Positions 31,376-38,860 of a stretch of DNA of 64,000 bases are shown one piece after another. The position numbers were made by a program, and so were the translations under genes. Below the pieces are notes generated by a model. The model did no database searches. It was given only the letters and a program-made list of their open reading frames with translations, and had not been told where the DNA came from. The first letter of the stretch is position 1, and every line of letters begins with the position of its first letter. This DNA comes from an uncultured Oscillospiraceae bacterium (GTDB taxonomy: Bacteria > Bacillota > Clostridia > Oscillospirales > Oscillospiraceae): positions 149,889 to 213,888 of the forward strand of contig CANROC010000003.1 in the NCBI GenBank assembly GCA_947632175.1. Reading direction: 5' to 3'.

Positions 31376-31432
31376 GGGCAAGCATGGAACACGGGTTGCG
31401 CCCCCGTCCGGGTCCGATTCCCGGTGCCCTCA
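31374..31432 (+). other. tRNA-like structure without D arm
   Basis: A 7-bp acceptor-like stem (GAGGGCA / TGCCCTC), a 10-base linker, an anticodon-like arm (ACGGG, loop TTGCGCC, CCCGT) and a T-arm-like hairpin (CCGGG, loop TCCGATT, CCCGG). The loops are both 7 bases and GGTCCGATTCC matches the tRNA B box. The loop would present GCG, an Arg anticodon. There is no D arm, no variable loop and no CCA. It overlaps the rep stop and ends 4 bases before the ribosome site of the next gene. Confidence 0.55.
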
Positions 31433-31445
31433 CTTGGGAGGAATT

Positions 31446-32759
31446 ATGAAAAGACTTGTTTCTTTCGTGACTGTGCTGGCTTTGTCCCTCGCCTGCATCT
31501 TCTCTGCCTCTGCCGTTGACGGTGAAGTATTCCCCGATGACGGCGGGGCAGGGGAGCCCTCCCTTTTTCAGGATAACACTTCTGATATCGAAAGTCAAGA
31601 TGTTCCCTCTTCAATTTCCATTCCTGCTTCTGATTTAGTTGAGGTCTTTCCCTCTACCTACTCCGATTATCTTACTTTTCTTGGCTGGGGCAAAACTTCC
31701 AATATGTCTTCTTTTACATATGGTGTTCGATATAGTTCTCAAAGTACTTTTGGCTATAGTTGGTCCCAGTCTGTTGGTCCTTCTGAGCTTTTTGGTTGTA
31801 TTTTCCATAATACTTCTTTTTCTTTACGCTTTACCGCTTCTTTCTCTTCTGCGACTACTCGGAATTGCATTATATATCAACGCTCAGATTACTCCAAGAA
31901 TTTTTATTACGATTGTTTTTTCGTTTCTTCTTCCGGTTCTTCAAGTAGTTATCTTGAATATGACGGTTCTCCTGATTCCTCGCTTACTTTCCTTATTCCT
32001 TCAGGTGCTTATCTTCTTATTGGTGCTAAGTCTCCTTTTTCTTCTTCTGCTTCGACATCTATTGACTTTCAACGTCTTTCTTTTTCTGTCAATCCTCTTG
32101 TTCCCTCTACTGATTCTCTTTCTCCCAATTCCACAGGTTTTTCTTGGGCTGGCTCTGATGGTACTTTCTCCGATGCCCTCTATTATATCGCTTCTCGCTT
32201 GGATACCATCATTTCTAAATTAACTACTATTTCTGATACCCTCTCTTCCATCTTTTCTAAACTTTCGGATATACGTACTTTTATGTCTACCCTTAACGTC
32301 TCGATTAATTCTGGCAATCGTGATGTAGTTTCGGCTATTAACGCCCTTTCAACTACTCTTTCCACGCCCTCCGCTATGGATAAGTTCCAGCAGGAGTATT
32401 TAGATAAGCAGCAGTCCAATCTGGATATTGTCGAGGACATGCTAGATCCTCAGAAAAACGAATCCATGCCCGATGGTGGAGCGGCTCAGTTCACTCAAGA
32501 TTTGACCAAATCCTTTGTTGGCAAGTCCTCTCAAAACTTTTCTATGGATAAGTTCAACCAAGTCAACGATACATTCAACAGTTCTCTTTCGGATACCTCC
32601 AAGGACGATAGCGTCTTTCATTTCTTCTCCGCTGAGACGGCTTCCGAGATGGAGACGGTCGCCCCCATGGATGAGGATGGTATAATCTATGATTCGGATT
32701 CTGTTGACGCTTGGGCGGCAGAAATTCAAAGGAGGCTCGGCATATGGTCAACTCCGTAA
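31446..32759 (+). CDS. Secreted Ser-rich phage protein, candidate adsorption protein
   Basis: 437 residues from ATG 31446 behind TTGGGAGGAATT. A signal peptide (about residues 1-23, ending SASA) is followed by a Ser/Thr-rich beta-type region and a C-terminal helical part with heptads (ISKLTTISDTLSSIFSKLSD). It is the largest protein of the structural operon, in the place of the minor coat adsorption protein (pIII) of filamentous phages. No homology to pIII was recognised, so the role is inferred from position. Confidence 0.6.
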   Translation: MKRLVSFVTVLALSLACIFSASAVDGEVFPDDGGAGEPSLFQDNTSDIESQDVPSSISIPASDLVEVFPSTYSDYLTFLGWGKTSNMSSFTYGVRYSSQSTFGYSWSQSVGPSELFGCIFHNTSFSLRFTASFSSATTRNCIIYQRSDYSKNFYYDCFFVSSSGSSSSYLEYDGSPDSSLTFLIPSGAYLLIGAKSPFSSSASTSIDFQRLSFSVNPLVPSTDSLSPNSTGFSWAGSDGTFSDALYYIASRLDTIISKLTTISDTLSSIFSKLSDIRTFMSTLNVSINSGNRDVVSAINALSTTLSTPSAMDKFQQEYLDKQQSNLDIVEDMLDPQKNESMPDGGAAQFTQDLTKSFVGKSSQNFSMDKFNQVNDTFNSSLSDTSKDDSVFHFFSAETASEMETVAPMDEDGIIYDSDSVDAWAAEIQRRLGIWSTP

Positions 32760-32896
32760 TTAAGGGTTATGAGATGATAAAGCTTCTGTTGGCTTCTCTC
32801 CCCGGTCCGCTTTACTCGTTCTTTATCGCCGGTCTTGCCATTCTCTCCCTTGCCGGGATGGTCTATCTCGTCGTTAAGTTCTTCGGGGGGTCGTGA
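32744..32896 (+). CDS. Small single-span phage protein
   Basis: 50 residues from ATG 32744 behind AAAGGAGG; the start overlaps the end of the secreted protein. One membrane span (about residues 22-44: FFIAGLAILSLAGMVYLVV). A minor coat or assembly protein is likely. Confidence 0.65.
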   Translation: MVNSVIKGYEMIKLLLASLPGPLYSFFIAGLAILSLAGMVYLVVKFFGGS

Positions 32897-32898
32897 GT

Positions 32899-33069
32899 AT
32901 GTCCGTAGACACTTCTTTCTTCGATACCATCACCGCCATTTGGGACGTTCTCTTTGGCTTCTTCCCGACATGGTTCTCCGTGACCGCCGCCGTTGCCCTC
33001 GGGCTTATCGCTACCATCATTGTCCTCAAGATTGCCAAGTTCGTCAAGGACTTGCTCTGGCCTTTCTAA
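32899..33069 (+). CDS. Small single-span phage protein
   Basis: 56 residues, 2 bp after the previous gene, with GGGGGG upstream. The sequence MSVDTSFFDTITAIWDVLFG has an amphipathic start, then one membrane span (VTAAVALGLIATIIVLKI) and a basic tail KFVKDLLWPF. This order is typical of filamentous-phage coat proteins. Confidence 0.65.
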   Translation: MSVDTSFFDTITAIWDVLFGFFPTWFSVTAAVALGLIATIIVLKIAKFVKDLLWPF

Positions 33070-33081
33070 GGGGGTGTATCT

Positions 33082-33321
33082 ATGCTTGAAACAAGTGGTG
33101 ACTTCGTTCAAGTCGTTTCCGCTCTCTTTTCCTCGGCTTGGGCCCTGATTCGGTCCTTTACCATTCCCGGTACCAATCTCAATATGGCTGAGTTCTCCAT
33201 TGCCGTCCTCGTTCTCGGCTTCATCTTCCGACACGTTCTCCCGCTTATCCATATCCATCCCAAGGACCCGACCGCCCATGATACTAAGTCTTCTGATTCT
33301 GGCTCTGGAGCGGATTCTTAA
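33082..33321 (+). CDS. Small single-span phage protein
   Basis: 79 residues with a GGGGGTG site. One membrane span (about residues 35-52: AEFSIAVLVLGFIFRHVL) separates an N-terminal helix from a hydrophilic tail with HIHPKDPTAHD and a Ser/Asp-rich end. Role unknown. Confidence 0.65.
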   Translation: MLETSGDFVQVVSALFSSAWALIRSFTIPGTNLNMAEFSIAVLVLGFIFRHVLPLIHIHPKDPTAHDTKSSDSGSGADS

Positions 33322-33341
33322 ACTTCTAAGGAGGCTTTCCC

Positions 33342-33443
33342 ATGCTCGCTTTCGTTACCATCATGTTTTTCCTCGGCTGTCTTTTTTCCCTCGCTCTCCT
33401 TGTCTCCCTGTTGACCTTTCTTCTTCGGAGGTTCCGCAAATGA
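33342..33443 (+). CDS. Tiny single-span phage protein
   Basis: 33 residues from ATG 33342 behind AAGGAGG. Nearly the whole protein is one membrane span (VTIMFFLGCLFSLALLVSLL) followed by RRFRK. The stop overlaps the next start (ATGA), so translation is coupled. Size and form resemble pVII/pIX-type tip proteins. Confidence 0.6.
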   Translation: MLAFVTIMFFLGCLFSLALLVSLLTFLLRRFRK

Positions 33444-33853
33444 GATATTTCCTCCCTCTTTTCGTGTCGCTTCTCCTGTTGCTCTCTGTGGCTCTCCCGG
33501 TGTCTGCCTTGGCGTTAGAGCCTCCTGAGGCTTCTGAGCCCGTCTACATGGCTCCTGAGGAGTTCTTCGCCGTCTACTCTGAGGACGAATACACCATCAT
33601 GCCCATGGCTGTCCAGTCTCAGGCGAACACGCCCATTTCTTCTTCCTCCGGCTTAAAGGGCATTTTGCTTTCCATGTTCGGACCCTATGACCCGCCCATT
33701 ACTCAGCTTCGGTATCAGGCTAACTCAACCAATAGTTATACCTATGTCAACGATATCCAGCCGGATTATCCGTGGCTTGCCTCCGCTGTCATCTTCGTCG
33801 TTGTGCTCTACTGTATCTTTAAGATGGGAGGTGCTCTGCTGTGTCGCAAATGA
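33440..33853 (+). CDS. Phage membrane protein with signal peptide
   Basis: 137 residues from ATG 33440. A signal peptide (about residues 1-24, LPVSALA) leads to a hydrophilic external region rich in Glu and Pro, then a C-terminal membrane span (WLASAVIFVVVLYCIFKM). An export signal plus C-terminal anchor is the layout of a minor coat protein or a host-surface assembly protein. Confidence 0.65.
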   Translation: MRYFLPLFVSLLLLLSVALPVSALALEPPEASEPVYMAPEEFFAVYSEDEYTIMPMAVQSQANTPISSSSGLKGILLSMFGPYDPPITQLRYQANSTNSYTYVNDIQPDYPWLASAVIFVVVLYCIFKMGGALLCRK

Positions 33854-33987
33854 TGTCCTTTGTTTCGTGGTTCATCTCACAGCTCCCCGAATTTCTGATG
33901 ACCGAGCCGATTTCGGCTTTTACTGGAATAGCTATTCTCTTCTTCGTAGCCGGCCTTGTAAGAAGAATCTGTTTCATGCGGTCATAA
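33841..33987 (+). CDS. Tiny single-span phage protein
   Basis: 48 residues from GTG 33841, overlapping the end of the previous gene, with GGGAGGTG about 8 bases upstream. An amphipathic start (MSQMMSFVSWFISQLP) is followed by a span (FTGIAILFFVAGLV) and RRICFMRS. The ending resembles LVRR/LLRR of the two coat paralogues downstream. Confidence 0.6.
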   Translation: MSQMMSFVSWFISQLPEFLMTEPISAFTGIAILFFVAGLVRRICFMRS

Positions 33988-34010
33988 TTCTGAGGAAGGA
34001 GGACTAAAAG

Positions 34011-34175
34011 ATGGTTTCTATCATTTCCGACGTGACTTCCGTTGTCACCGCCGCCGCTGACTGGATTGGCACCTATGTCGGTGCCGTCACCGCCAACCCC
34101 CTGATTGAAATGTTCGTCATCACCGCCTTTGTTGGTCTTGGTGTCGGGCTTCTCAGGCGGCTCATTCGGCTCTAA
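34011..34175 (+). CDS. Candidate major coat protein 1
   Basis: 54 residues behind GGAAGGAGGACTAAAAG. An N-terminal amphipathic stretch, then WIGTYVGAVTANPL, one membrane span (FVITAFVGLGVGLL) and a basic RRLIRL end. This is the acid/hydrophobic/basic order of pVIII. It is closely related to the next gene (same WIGTYVGA and GLLRRLIRL). Confidence 0.65.
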   Translation: MVSIISDVTSVVTAAADWIGTYVGAVTANPLIEMFVITAFVGLGVGLLRRLIRL

Positions 34176-34213
34176 TCTGAGCCTTTAAAATCTAGGGGAG
34201 AGGAGGTATCCGT

Positions 34214-34405
34214 ATGGAATCCGGTCCTGTCGCTGTCACCATCGCCACGATTCTTTCTTCCATCGGCGACTTTGTCACCGAGGGCGTGAAGTGGATTGGC
34301 ACCTATGTGGGCGCTATCACCGACAATCCGCTGGTCATGGCTTTCGTCATTGTCAGCTTTGTCGGGTTCGGCATCGGGCTTCTCCGGCGTCTGATTCGTC
34401 TGTGA
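34214..34405 (+). CDS. Candidate major coat protein 2, paralogue of coat 1
   Basis: 63 residues behind GGGGAGAGGAGGTATCCGT. From WIGTYVGAITDNPL to the end it aligns residue by residue with the preceding gene; the N-terminus is longer and different (ESGPVAVTIATILSSIGDF). Two tandem coat genes suggest two coat types in the virion or at different stages. A strong terminator follows. Confidence 0.65.
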   Translation: MESGPVAVTIATILSSIGDFVTEGVKWIGTYVGAITDNPLVMAFVIVSFVGFGIGLLRRLIRL

Positions 34406-34412
34406 ATCCGCA

Positions 34413-34445
34413 GACCGCCCCGCAAAAAAATGCGGGGCGGTCGTA
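34413..34445 (+). terminator. Terminator/attenuator between the coat genes and zot
   Basis: GACCGCCCCGCA (34413-34424) pairs perfectly with TGCGGGGCGGTC (34431-34442), loop of A, weak T-run (GTACTTT). It would let coat mRNA greatly exceed that of the assembly ATPase. Confidence 0.75.
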
Positions 34446-34461
34446 CTTTATGGAGGGACTT

Positions 34462-35205
34462 ATGTTTTGGTTGATTCTTTTGTTCGTTATCCTTTTCTTT
34501 TTCCTGTTCTCCAAGTTCGTCTCCCGCTTTGCTAATCCTTATAAGTTAAACTATGTGTTTGGTTTAAAAGGTGCTGGTAAAAGTACATTTATGGTCAAAA
34601 ATATGCTTTCTGACCTTAAAAATGGTTGGACTGTCTATACCAATATGTCTGATGTTTCCATAGATGGAGTACGTTACTTTGATGTCTCCGAATTGATTAC
34701 GAAAACACCGCCTCCGAAGTCCTCGCTCTATATTGATGAAGCTGGCCTTGTTTGGGACAACAGAGGCTTTAAATCCTTTGATTCCGGCTACACCGCCTTT
34801 TTTAAGCTCCAGCGTAAGTACAAGTGTAAAGTTACCATCAATTCCCAAAGCTTTGATGTAGACAAGAAGATTAGGGACCTTGTAGACCATATGTGGCTTA
34901 TGACGAATATCTTCAACGTCATTGGAGTAGCCAGACCCATCAAGCGCACTATAAAGCTCTTGGAGGCTCAAGGCAACAGTGAAGCCCGTATAGCTGACAA
35001 TCTGCGCTTTGCCAGCCTGACGCAGTTCAAATTCTTCTGGATGCCAAAATACTGGACGTACTTCAACAGTTTTGAAGCTCCCGAACGAAAAAACATTTTG
35101 TTCAAAAACTTGTACTACACGCCGAAGAAGCGAAAGCTCACTCCAAGAGTGCAGCTGAAGCTTCTGCAATACGAAATGCGCCGGAAAAGCCAGCGTTCCG
35201 CTTGA
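34462..35205 (+). CDS. Zot-type (pI-like) phage assembly ATPase
   Basis: 247 residues from ATG 34462 behind TGGAGGGACTT. An N-terminal membrane span (about residues 2-17) is followed by Walker A GLKGAGKST (34-42) and Walker B-type SLYIDEAG (88-95). This is the zonular occludens toxin domain, the hallmark of inoviruses, which drives extrusion of the filament. The C-terminus is basic. The span is N-terminal, as seen in several Gram-positive inoviruses. It is the last phage gene, 33 bp before the right repeat. Confidence 0.9.
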   Translation: MFWLILLFVILFFFLFSKFVSRFANPYKLNYVFGLKGAGKSTFMVKNMLSDLKNGWTVYTNMSDVSIDGVRYFDVSELITKTPPPKSSLYIDEAGLVWDNRGFKSFDSGYTAFFKLQRKYKCKVTINSQSFDVDKKIRDLVDHMWLMTNIFNVIGVARPIKRTIKLLEAQGNSEARIADNLRFASLTQFKFFWMPKYWTYFNSFEAPERKNILFKNLYYTPKKRKLTPRVQLKLLQYEMRRKSQRSA

Positions 35206-35238
35206 TTTTCCGGTTTGTCCATGATATCCTTTTAAGTG

Positions 35239-35290
35239 CCCCGTTTTCCTCTCCCCCACATTGAACAAAATTTTTATTTTGTTCAAAAAT
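35239..35290. other. attR with an intact dif-like site
   Basis: 40-bp repeat of attL, then a complete dyad: TTGAACAAAA (35261-35270), spacer TTTTTA, TTTTGTTCAA (35277-35286), a perfect 10-bp inverted repeat around 6 bases. Xer sites have 11-bp arms around 6-8 bases, and the right arm resembles the XerD arm TTATGTTAAA. The flanks CCACA/TGTGTGG and a following T-run mean the site can also act as a terminator. Confidence 0.75.
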
Positions 35291-35357
35291 GTGTGGATTT
35301 TTTTCCGGGAGTGTGGTATGCTGGCTGTATCACTTCCCCGCACAAAGGAGCTTGCTT

Positions 35358-36392
35358 ATGGACTACCGCACCGAGGCGCCGGAGATCATCCGGGACTTTC
35401 TCAACTACCACGAGAATATCGCCGGCCACTCCCGGCGGACCGTGGACGAATATTATCTGGACCTACGGACGTTTTTCCGGTATATGAAGGTTTTGAAAAA
35501 CGGTCTTCCACGGGATACGGAGTTGGACAGCGTCTCCATCGCCGATGTAGACCTGGATTTTGTCAGGTCCGTCACTCTTTCGGACGTCTATGACTACCTG
35601 GGCTACATGTCCCGGGACCGGGTGAAACATCAGAACGCCCAGGACCCGGAATACGGCCTCAATTCCGCCTCCCGGGCCCGGAAGGTCGCCGCGATACGCT
35701 CCTTTTATAAATACCTGACGCTGAAGACCCACAAGCTGGAGTCCAACCCCATCCAGGACCTGGACTCCCCTAAGATTATGAAATCCCTGCCCAAATACCT
35801 GAGCCTCAACGAGTCCGAAAGGCTCCTGGACAGCGTGGACGGAAAAAACAAGGAGCGAGATTATTGCATCCTAACGATTTTCCTCAACTGCGGCCTGCGG
35901 ATCTCCGAATTGGTTGGGCTCAATTTAACGGATGTCCGCCCAGACCATCTCCGGGTGCTGGGCAAGGGCAACAAGGAGCGGGTGGTTTACATAAATGATG
36001 CGGTGGCGGAGGCGCTGAACGACTACCTCAAGGTGCGCAAAAGCCTTGCGCCCGTATGCGAAAAGGCGCTTTTCCTCTCCTCCCGGCGGGAGCGGATATC
36101 GAAATCCACCGTCCACGCCCTGGTGAAAAAACACCTGGGCGCGGCGGGGCTCGACGAGACGAAATACTCCGCCCACAAGCTCCGCCACACCGCCGCCACG
36201 CTGATGCTCCACTCCGGCGTGGACGTCCGGACCCTCCAGGAGCTTTTGGGCCACGAGCACCTGAACACCACGGAGATCTACACCCACGTGGAAAACGAGG
36301 GCCTGCGCGAAGCCGCTCTCCTCTCCCCTCTCGCCGGCCACAAAAAGGCCGAACCTGCGGCGGAAGACGAGGAGGACGAAGAGGAGCCATGA
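35358..36392 (+). CDS. Xer-type tyrosine recombinase next to the dif-like site
   Basis: 344 residues from ATG 35358 behind CAAAGGAGCTTGCTT. It has a SAM-like core-binding domain (about 1-130) and a catalytic domain with Arg 181, Lys 203, HxxR at 273-276, His 299 and the nucleophile Tyr 308. It is longer than XerC/XerD (about 300) and has an acidic tail. It lies 72 bp beyond a dif-like palindrome, an arrangement known from xerS-dif(SL). It is outside the phage repeats and so a host gene. Xer proteins resolve chromosome dimers. Confidence 0.85.
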   Translation: MDYRTEAPEIIRDFLNYHENIAGHSRRTVDEYYLDLRTFFRYMKVLKNGLPRDTELDSVSIADVDLDFVRSVTLSDVYDYLGYMSRDRVKHQNAQDPEYGLNSASRARKVAAIRSFYKYLTLKTHKLESNPIQDLDSPKIMKSLPKYLSLNESERLLDSVDGKNKERDYCILTIFLNCGLRISELVGLNLTDVRPDHLRVLGKGNKERVVYINDAVAEALNDYLKVRKSLAPVCEKALFLSSRRERISKSTVHALVKKHLGAAGLDETKYSAHKLRHTAATLMLHSGVDVRTLQELLGHEHLNTTEIYTHVENEGLREAALLSPLAGHKKAEPAAEDEEDEEEP

Positions 36393-36424
36393 CATAAGGC
36401 TGAGAGAACAAGGGAGGCGCGAAA

Positions 36425-37984
36425 ATGGGGAGTAAGTTTGCGAATATTCAGGTGAAATGTTCTGATTTGGAGGCTGTGCGGGGGGTATTGCCGGATTTTG
36501 TGCTGCGGATCGTTTCCGACGGCTGGGTGACGGCGGTGCGCGAGGGGATGCCATGGGGCGAGGCGCGGGGGGCGGCGAAAAGGGTCTCCCGGGTCCTCCC
36601 CTGCCCGGTGGTCAGCACGGAATACTTTGACGACGACTATGTGGAATTTGCCGTTTTCCTGGCGGGAAAAAGGGCCGCCCGGTTCGTACCCGCCGCGTAT
36701 GAGGGCTTTCCCCGGGTCCCCGGGAGGCCGGCGGCCTGGCGGGAGGCGCTGGGGCTTTCGGAGGAAGACGAGAAGGCCTTGAAGGCCGTCTTCCGGGAGA
36801 CGAACCCGGAGACGTGCGTCAGGCTTCTGGAGGATGTCCTGGGCTGTCCCCTGTGGGCCGAGGAGGAGTTTGTTGACCGGCTCCAAGCGCCCAACGGGGA
36901 CTTTCTCCGGGCGTATCTTGCCCGGAAGGACGCGGAGAGCAAGCTTGTCAACCGGACCCGGCTTCAGCTTTTGGACGAGCTCCCCTGCTCCCGGGCCATT
37001 GCCGGCGGCCGGAACATTCTGGTGTGGCGGGACGGTTTTAACGGTCCCGCGGCGTTCTATCAGGTCCGTGACGGGCGCCTCTGCCGGCTTTTTGATGTGC
37101 CGCCCGCCATTTCGGGCAGGATCCCCCTCCCCATCCCGCCGGAGGGTTGGCCGGAAACCCTGTTCCCGGTGTACGTCCAACGGCCCGAGGGCGAGACGGT
37201 GTACACTCTGGACCGGGAGGGACGGCTTTTGGACGAGACTTTTCTGCCCGGTATGACCCAGAAGCAATGCCTGTCCATAGATTCTGAAAGGGTCCTGGCG
37301 GGCGGTATCTGCCGGAACGTGCGGACCCATGAAAACGACTGGGACATGGGCATCCGGGACACCTCCTACGGCCTTCTGGCGCCCCTCTCTTTCCCGGACG
37401 GGCGGCTGTGCTGGTGCTATGACGTGACGGAAAGGCGGGAGTTGATGACCACGGAGGGCTTTCTCCTGACCGCCGCTCCGGACGGCACGGACCGGCGGGA
37501 GGCGCGAATTTCCAGTGTCTACCACTGGCAAAGGCCGGTGCTCTGGGGGGACAAGCTCCTTTTAGGCGTCGAGCAGACGCTTTACTGTTATGACAGCGCC
37601 CTCCGGCCCCTCTGGAGCATGGAGCTGGGCCGGAACGTCTATCAGAGTGGGCAGGCGGCCGTGGACGGGGACACGCTCTATATGTCCGTCTCCTATGACA
37701 GCCTTACCGCCATCGACCTTGCGGAGCGCCGGGTCACCGCCGGCCGGGAGCTCGGCGACAGCGAGGCCGTCTTGTTGGCGGGAGTCCTCCCGGGCCTTGG
37801 TCCCGTGGTCACCAGCGGAGGCTCCGGCCTCCAGGTCTGGGACCGGGAGCTGCGGCTCGTCTCCCGGCATCGGACGCGGGGCGAATACCTGCAGTTTTTC
37901 CGGCAGGACGGGCGCGCTTTCCTCCTGACCCATTCCGAGGGCGGCGACAACTCCCGCCTGCGGCTTTACGAGCTGAAAGGATGA
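36425..37984 (+). CDS. Hypothetical beta-propeller protein
   Basis: 519 residues behind GGGAGGCGAAA. The N-terminal about 170 residues are unrecognised and charged. The rest shows repeated beta blades of PQQ/WD type (LLLGVEQTLYCYDSALRPLW, DGDTLYMSVSYDSLTAIDL, GGSGLQVWDRELRLVSR). No signal peptide, so it is probably cytoplasmic. It is 6 bp before a radical SAM gene, likely the same operon. Confidence 0.6.
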   Translation: MGSKFANIQVKCSDLEAVRGVLPDFVLRIVSDGWVTAVREGMPWGEARGAAKRVSRVLPCPVVSTEYFDDDYVEFAVFLAGKRAARFVPAAYEGFPRVPGRPAAWREALGLSEEDEKALKAVFRETNPETCVRLLEDVLGCPLWAEEEFVDRLQAPNGDFLRAYLARKDAESKLVNRTRLQLLDELPCSRAIAGGRNILVWRDGFNGPAAFYQVRDGRLCRLFDVPPAISGRIPLPIPPEGWPETLFPVYVQRPEGETVYTLDREGRLLDETFLPGMTQKQCLSIDSERVLAGGICRNVRTHENDWDMGIRDTSYGLLAPLSFPDGRLCWCYDVTERRELMTTEGFLLTAAPDGTDRREARISSVYHWQRPVLWGDKLLLGVEQTLYCYDSALRPLWSMELGRNVYQSGQAAVDGDTLYMSVSYDSLTAIDLAERRVTAGRELGDSEAVLLAGVLPGLGPVVTSGGSGLQVWDRELRLVSRHRTRGEYLQFFRQDGRAFLLTHSEGGDNSRLRLYELKG

Positions 37985-37990
37985 TGCCTG

Positions 37991-38743
37991 ATGAATCCGT
38001 ACGTTCAACATCTCAACCGGATCGAGGTCATGGTCACCGACAGGTGCACGGGGCGGTGCAAGCACTGCTCCCAGGGGGAGCACGACGGGGCCGGCGGGTG
38101 CGTGGATGCGCAGGCCGTGGTTAGGGCGGTCCGGGAGGCGTGCGGGGTTTTTACGATCACGTCTCTGATGGTCTTTGGCGGGGAGGCGCTCCTCTACCCC
38201 GAGGCCGTCTGCCGCATCTTCCGGGCCGGGGCGGACTGCGGCATACCGCGCGTCGAGCTCATCACCAACGGCTTTTTCAGCCGAAATGTGGATCAGATCT
38301 ACGCCGTCACGCGGATGCTGGCCGGCAGCGGCCTCACCGGCGTACTCCTCTCCGTGGACGCCTTCCACCAGGAGACGATCCCGTTGGGGCCGGTGAAATA
38401 CTTCGCCCGCCGCCTTTGCGCCGAGGGCATCCCCGTGAAGCTCAGCCCCGCGTGGCTGGGCGGGCCGGAGGGGGAAAATCCCTATAACGAGAGGACCCGG
38501 GCGGTCCTGCGGGCGTTTGAGGACCTCGGCATCCCCACCGGGGCGGGCAACACCGTCTTCCCCGCCGGCAGCGCCGTCCGGTATCTTGGGGACTACTTCT
38601 CCCCTGCCGCTTCCCTATCCAGCCCCTACGACCAGGACCCCCGCGACATCCGCGCCGTCACGATCTCCCCGAACGGCGACGTGCTGGGCGGGAACGTGGT
38701 TCGAGAGGGGATCCTGGATATTTTGGAGCGGTATAAAGGGTAA
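37991..38743 (+). CDS. Radical SAM protein
   Basis: 250 residues with an AAAGGATGATGCCTG site. The CxxxCxxC cluster motif is Cys 19, Cys 23, Cys 26 in TDRCTGRCKHCSQG, followed by MVFGGEALLYP and ELITNGFF of the radical SAM barrel. There is no SPASM-type Cys cluster at the C-terminus. The substrate is unknown; with the propeller gene it may form a small modification system, which is inference. Confidence 0.75.
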   Translation: MNPYVQHLNRIEVMVTDRCTGRCKHCSQGEHDGAGGCVDAQAVVRAVREACGVFTITSLMVFGGEALLYPEAVCRIFRAGADCGIPRVELITNGFFSRNVDQIYAVTRMLAGSGLTGVLLSVDAFHQETIPLGPVKYFARRLCAEGIPVKLSPAWLGGPEGENPYNERTRAVLRAFEDLGIPTGAGNTVFPAGSAVRYLGDYFSPAASLSSPYDQDPRDIRAVTISPNGDVLGGNVVREGILDILERYKG

Positions 38744-38793
38744 TTTTGCCGGTTCCGGCGGCGAAAAAGCGTCTGATTTTATGTAAGATTTTG

Positions 38794-38822
38794 TTGCCAA
38801 GCAACCCAAGGGGCGGTATAAT
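38794..38822 (+). promoter_or_regulatory. Sigma-A promoter of nadBC
   Basis: TTGCCA (38794-38799), 17 bp, TATAAT (38817-38822), about 40 bp before ATG 38861. The -35 overlaps a TTGCCAAGCAA-type dyad (GTTGC/GCAAC), a possible operator for a niacin-responsive repressor. Confidence 0.65.
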
Positions 38823-38860
38823 ACTAAGGATAAACGCTTCTCACGAAAGAAGGACATGCT

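Larger units (their letters stand above)
28506..35290. mobile_element. Integrated filamentous phage (inovirus), about 6.7 kb
   Basis: The region is bounded by 40-bp direct repeats, is AT-rich compared with its flanks, and is organised like an inovirus: regulator, rolling-circle Rep, a set of very small membrane proteins, a secreted adhesin-like protein, and a Zot-type assembly ATPase. No integrase is present, and the repeat contains a dif-like site, so host Xer recombination is the likely route. A Gram-positive host needs no outer-membrane secretin, and none is seen. Confidence 0.85.
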
